A stretch of DNA of 64,000 bases from Planococcus shenhongbingii. Its GTDB lineage: Bacteria > Bacillota > Bacilli > Bacillales_A > Planococcaceae. Location of the stretch: NCBI RefSeq assembly GCF_030413635.1, contig NZ_CP129235.1, positions 372,001-436,000 of the forward strand. The letters run 5' to 3'. Each line of letters begins with the position of its first letter. The first letter of the stretch is position 1. Under the pieces are notes generated by a model. That model saw nothing but the letters and a program-made list of their open reading frames with translations. It made no database searches and was not told the origin of the DNA. The translations under genes were made by a program, and so were the position numbers. Of the stretch, positions 61,336-64,000 are shown piece after piece.

Positions 61336-61370
61336 CCGCTCCCGCTTTTTATAAAGCGGGAGTTTTAATT
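61336..61370 (+). terminator. Terminator of siderophore operon
   Basis: CTCCCGCTTT TTAT AAAGCGGGAG stem, then TTTTAATT. Confidence 0.85.
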
Positions 61371-61402
61371 AGCAATTAAACAAAAGCGAAGGAGTGGGAA
61401 AC

Positions 61403-61711
61403 ATGTTTGTGCAAATGAAGAGAATTGTTGTAAAAGAAGGCTTCTCAGACTTGGTTTTAAATCGTTTTTCAGGAGAAGGGAAACTGGAAAAACAGCCGGG
61501 TTATATTGATCGTACAGTGATGAAGAAAAATGTCCGCCGCGGCGACGAAGAAGTGATTGTCTATGTGCGCTGGGATTCGGAAAGTGATTGGAAGAACTGG
61601 GAGAAGCATCCCGACCATATCGCCGGCCACAAAGCGAATCTTGGCAAACCGAAGCCTGAACATATCATTGAAACTTCCCAAAGCACTTACCACGTCCATG
61701 CAGTAAGATAA
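61403..61711 (+). CDS. Heme-degrading monooxygenase-like protein (IsdG/HmoA family)
   Basis: 102 residues from the ATG behind AAGGAGTGGG; a GTG at 61394 overlaps it. ABM-domain fold with VRWDSESDWKNWEKHPDHIAGHKA, which contains the family Trp and heme-ligating His. The N-terminal Asn of the IsdG catalytic triad appears to be Lys (MFVQMKRI). Lies between iron uptake genes and an HrtAB-like pair. Could release iron from heme, or be a non-heme ABM protein. Confidence 0.8.
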   Translation: MFVQMKRIVVKEGFSDLVLNRFSGEGKLEKQPGYIDRTVMKKNVRRGDEEVIVYVRWDSESDWKNWEKHPDHIAGHKANLGKPKPEHIIETSQSTYHVHAVR

Positions 61712-61713
61712 TG

Positions 61714-61748
61714 AAAGGCGAACCGACACCGGTTCGCCTTTTATTTTT
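61714..61748 (+). terminator. Terminator
   Basis: AAAGGCGAACC GACACC GGTTCGCCTTT, 11-bp stem, then TATTTTT. Confidence 0.9.
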
Positions 61749-61864
61749 GGAGTTCCAGGGATAAAATAAAATGTTGTGGTTATATAAATAATATATATGT
61801 TTTGTATAAGTTATTTGGTAAAATAAAAGCAAAGACTGCATATTAAAAATCAGGAAGTGATTAG

Positions 61865-62932
61865 ATGTTTTTAGCATGGAATGAAATACAAAAAAACAAA
61901 CTGCGTTTTGTTTTAATCATCGGCGTTTTAATGCTTGTAGCGTATCTGGTGTTCTTTTTATCCGGTCTGGCCAATGGATTAGCCAGTTTGAACCGCGAAG
62001 CAGTAGATAAATGGGAAGCGACTGCCGTGGTGCTGACCGAGGAATCGGATAAGAGCCTTGTATCGTCTTCAATGAGCATTGAGGATGCGGGGCAGATGGC
62101 AGTGGACGAAATAGCCGTTTTGGGCCAGATCAGCGCCATTGCCAGCAATGAAAATCAGAAAGCCAATGTCTCCATTTTCGGCATCAAAGAAGATGAATTC
62201 ATTATGCCGGAAGTGGTGGAAGGTGAAGCATTTGCTGGCGGCAATGAAGTCATTGCAAGCGATGCTTTAAAAGAAGATGGTTTTAAATTGGGGGACGAGT
62301 TGAAATTGTCTTCAACTGAAGAAACCTTAAAAATTGTCGGATTTACCGAGGACGCCCGCTTTAATGCCGCACCGGTCCTTTACGGAGACTTGCCGACTTT
62401 TCAGCGAGTGAAATTCGGCGAAGCAGCTGAAGTGAACGAAGACCAGATTAATGGTGTAGTTGTGCGCACGGATGATATCGCTGCTATCACAAAAGATGAA
62501 GAATTAGATGCAATTGAAGTGGAGACTTTTATCGAGAGTTTACCGGGTTATACTGAACAAAGTTTGACCTTGAACTTCATGATTTATTTCCTGTTTGTTA
62601 TTTCATCTGTCATTGTGGCGATATTTCTTTACGTTTTAACTGTCCAGAAAATTAGCATGTTTGGTGTCATGAAAGCGCAAGGGGTGCCGAGTGGATATTT
62701 GGCGCGTTCCGTCATCGCCCAGACCTTTATTCTGGCAGCTATCGGCGTCGCCGTAGGTTTTGCGCTGACGCTTGCAACAGGAATCTTCCTGCCAAGTGCT
62801 GTGCCGGTTGCATTCGATATTCCGACGATGCTGGTTTACGGAGCTGTATTGATAGCAGTTGCGATAGCGGGAGCTGTCTTCTCGGTATGGACCATTGTAA
62901 AAATAGATCCGTTAAAAGCGATTGGAGGGTAA
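61865..62932 (+). CDS. FtsX-type ABC permease, HrtB-like
   Basis: 355 residues. One N-terminal helix (about 14-37), a ~190-residue extracellular domain, then three helices (about 235-260, 278-305, 312-342): the MacB/FtsX topology. MFLAWNEIQKNKLRF start and MKAQGVPSGYLARSV are usual for this group. Size and layout fit the heme-efflux permease HrtB, and a heme-monooxygenase-like gene is nearby, but no HrtR/HssRS regulator is seen, so the substrate is inferred. Confidence 0.75.
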   Translation: MFLAWNEIQKNKLRFVLIIGVLMLVAYLVFFLSGLANGLASLNREAVDKWEATAVVLTEESDKSLVSSSMSIEDAGQMAVDEIAVLGQISAIASNENQKANVSIFGIKEDEFIMPEVVEGEAFAGGNEVIASDALKEDGFKLGDELKLSSTEETLKIVGFTEDARFNAAPVLYGDLPTFQRVKFGEAAEVNEDQINGVVVRTDDIAAITKDEELDAIEVETFIESLPGYTEQSLTLNFMIYFLFVISSVIVAIFLYVLTVQKISMFGVMKAQGVPSGYLARSVIAQTFILAAIGVAVGFALTLATGIFLPSAVPVAFDIPTMLVYGAVLIAVAIAGAVFSVWTIVKIDPLKAIGG

Positions 62933-62935
62933 GTG

Positions 62936-63619
62936 ATGGCAGTGTTGGAATTAACTCAAGTAAAGAAAACCTTTGGCAGCGGCCATAAAAAAGTGGATGC
63001 TTTAAAGCCGACCAACTTTCATGCAGAAAAAGGAGAGATGGTTGCTGTCATTGGACCATCTGGTTCAGGGAAAAGTACGTTTTTGACGATTGCAGGCGGC
63101 TTGCTGTCGCCAACAAGCGGTGAGATTATTATCAATAACGAAAACATCACTTCGCTAAATGAAAAAGAACGTTCGAAAATCCGTTTAAAAGAAATTGGGT
63201 TTATTCTGCAGGCATCGAATTTAGTGCCTTTCCTGACGGTTGAAAAACAAATGAAGTTGTTGGATAAAGTGAAAAAAGGCAATATGAACAAGGGCGAGAA
63301 GGAACAGCTCTACAAGGATTTAGGAATTGGTGACCTCCGCAATAAATATCCTTCGGACTTATCAGGAGGCGAGCGGCAGCGTGTGGCGATTGCCAAGGCA
63401 CTTTATAGCAATCCATCCATTGTTTTAGCGGATGAACCGACAGCATCGCTCGATTCTGACCGCGCTTATGAAGTCATGCAATTATTGAAAGATGAAACAA
63501 AAAACAAAAACACCACTACTATTGTGGTGACGCATGATACCCGCCTGATCGAGTATTGTGATAAAGTCTATAAAATGGTCGATGGCGTATTGGAACAACA
63601 AACTCAGTTGGAGTTTTGA
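62936..63619 (+). CDS. ABC transporter ATPase, HrtA/LolD type
   Basis: 227 residues from the ATG 6 nt after GGAGGG; a GTG at 62933 is alternative. Walker A GPSGSGKSTFL, LSGGERQRVAIAKALYSNP, VLADEPTASLDSDRA and H-loop VTHDTRL. The LADEPTASLD wording is typical of ATPases paired with FtsX-type permeases. Partner of the preceding gene. Confidence 0.85.
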   Translation: MAVLELTQVKKTFGSGHKKVDALKPTNFHAEKGEMVAVIGPSGSGKSTFLTIAGGLLSPTSGEIIINNENITSLNEKERSKIRLKEIGFILQASNLVPFLTVEKQMKLLDKVKKGNMNKGEKEQLYKDLGIGDLRNKYPSDLSGGERQRVAIAKALYSNPSIVLADEPTASLDSDRAYEVMQLLKDETKNKNTTTIVVTHDTRLIEYCDKVYKMVDGVLEQQTQLEF

Positions 63620-63622
63620 AGG

Positions 63623-63678
63623 AATACGACCAGTAGTGGCTGAAATACGACCAGTAGACTAAAAAATACGATTCTGCT
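63623..63678. repeat. Three AATACGA units with 21-bp period
   Basis: AATACGACCAGTAG at 63623 and 63644 and AATACGATTCTGCTG at 63665, exactly 21 bp apart, starting 3 nt after the ATPase stop. Confidence 0.8.
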
Positions 63679-63762
63679 GCAAAAACGGGTGCAAATTATG
63701 TCTGTTTCGCCTTAGAAATAAGTTGAGGCAAGATAATGGGCGTTTCAAACTTCTTCACTTAA

Positions 63763-63791
63763 AAAACCACCATCATTGGTGGCTTTTTTTT
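63763..63791 (+). terminator. Terminator
   Basis: AACCACCA TCAT TGGTGGCTT stem, then T8. It probably serves the ABC pair. Confidence 0.8.
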
Positions 63792-63823
63792 ATGGGTTGA
63801 TGATGGAGAACCTTTCCGCACGA

Positions 63824-63893
63824 AAATACTATCTGTCCGGCGTGAAATACTTTCTTTTCCCGTACATTTATTTCCCTTTCGACATTAAATGCT
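63824..63893. repeat. AAATACT units with 21-bp period
   Basis: AAATACT at 63824 and 63845, a degenerate unit at 63866 (ATTTATT) and AAATGCT at 63887, all in 21-bp register, each followed by a C/T-rich stretch. Confidence 0.65.
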
Positions 63894-63951
63894 TTCCTAA
63901 TCCTTGCGCACTCTGCTAGATGCCCGCTTCACTGTCTAAAACAAAGTATTT

Positions 63952-63980
63952 TTGAATGGATGGAAAATTTAGACTATAAT
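63952..63980 (+). promoter_or_regulatory. Promoter of the gene entering at the window end
   Basis: TTGAAT (63952-63957), 17-bp spacer, TATAAT (63975-63980). Confidence 0.75.
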
Positions 63981-63994
63981 AGACGGAGGAGCTC

Positions 63995-64000
63995 ATGGAA
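63995..64000 (+). CDS. Start of a gene cut by the window end
   Basis: ATGGAA behind GACGGAGGAGCTC and a good promoter. Only two codons are visible; the product cannot be named. Confidence 0.6.

Overview
The window looks like chromosome of a low-to-mid GC Gram-positive of the Planococcaceae type (Planococcus or a close relative). This is inferred from gene content and from strong resemblance to Bacillus subtilis proteins: the des-desK-desR order with conserved H188 and D54, the four-gene order of the Bacillus petrobactin uptake system, a CatR/CatE pair, and YuaF/flotillin. AGGAGG-type ribosome sites and strong hairpin/T-run terminators occur throughout. I see no rRNA, tRNA, CRISPR array, prophage or intact insertion sequence.

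Layout. 1-2.1 kb: end of a GMC flavoprotein followed by tatA and tatC. 2.2-9.9 kb: GNAT, NUDIX, CorA-type transporter, an ABC-F protein behind a leader peptide and attenuator, a PAS-STAS protein, and a CatR-like repressor divergent from a CatE-like dioxygenase with a TTAC-N5-GTAA operator. 10-18.7 kb: nitronate monooxygenase, a large unknown membrane protein, a CAP-domain protein, an AI-2E-type permease, and a MarR/MMPL efflux pair behind a 23-bp-arm palindrome. 18.8-25.5 kb: small proteins, an HTH protein fused to a degenerate F1-ATPase beta-like domain, a VOC/beta-lactamase fusion, a cold-shock protein, and a composite repeat insertion. 25.5-31 kb: YuaF/flotillin, a divergent MurE-like ligase, fumarase. 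31-41.5 kb: a Dph6-like ATPase, GNATs, GT2-GtrA glycosyltransferase, M15 peptidase, nitroreductase, a METTL25-like methyltransferase, acyl-CoA synthetase with a cre site, WrbA. 41.5-50.4 kb: ZIP-like protein, cydDC, des-desKR. 50.4-57.4 kb: proline symporter, HflX, ABC exporter, Met-rich lipoprotein. 57.6-63.6 kb: a Fur-boxed siderophore uptake operon, a heme-monooxygenase-like protein and an HrtAB-like ABC pair, together an iron/heme island.

Most notable: (1) the HTH/F1-beta-like fusion, which has lost the P-loop lysine and carries an internal ribosome site at the domain junction; (2) a dispersed repeat of about 120 bp, five or six copies, whose first hairpin changes sequence but keeps pairing, and which starts at or beside TAA stop codons; (3) intergenic arrays of short motifs with a 20-21 bp period at four places; (4) a 662-bp repeat insertion bracketed by two near-identical 31-bp copies of a terminator; (5) a MurE-like ligase whose family specificity motifs are replaced.
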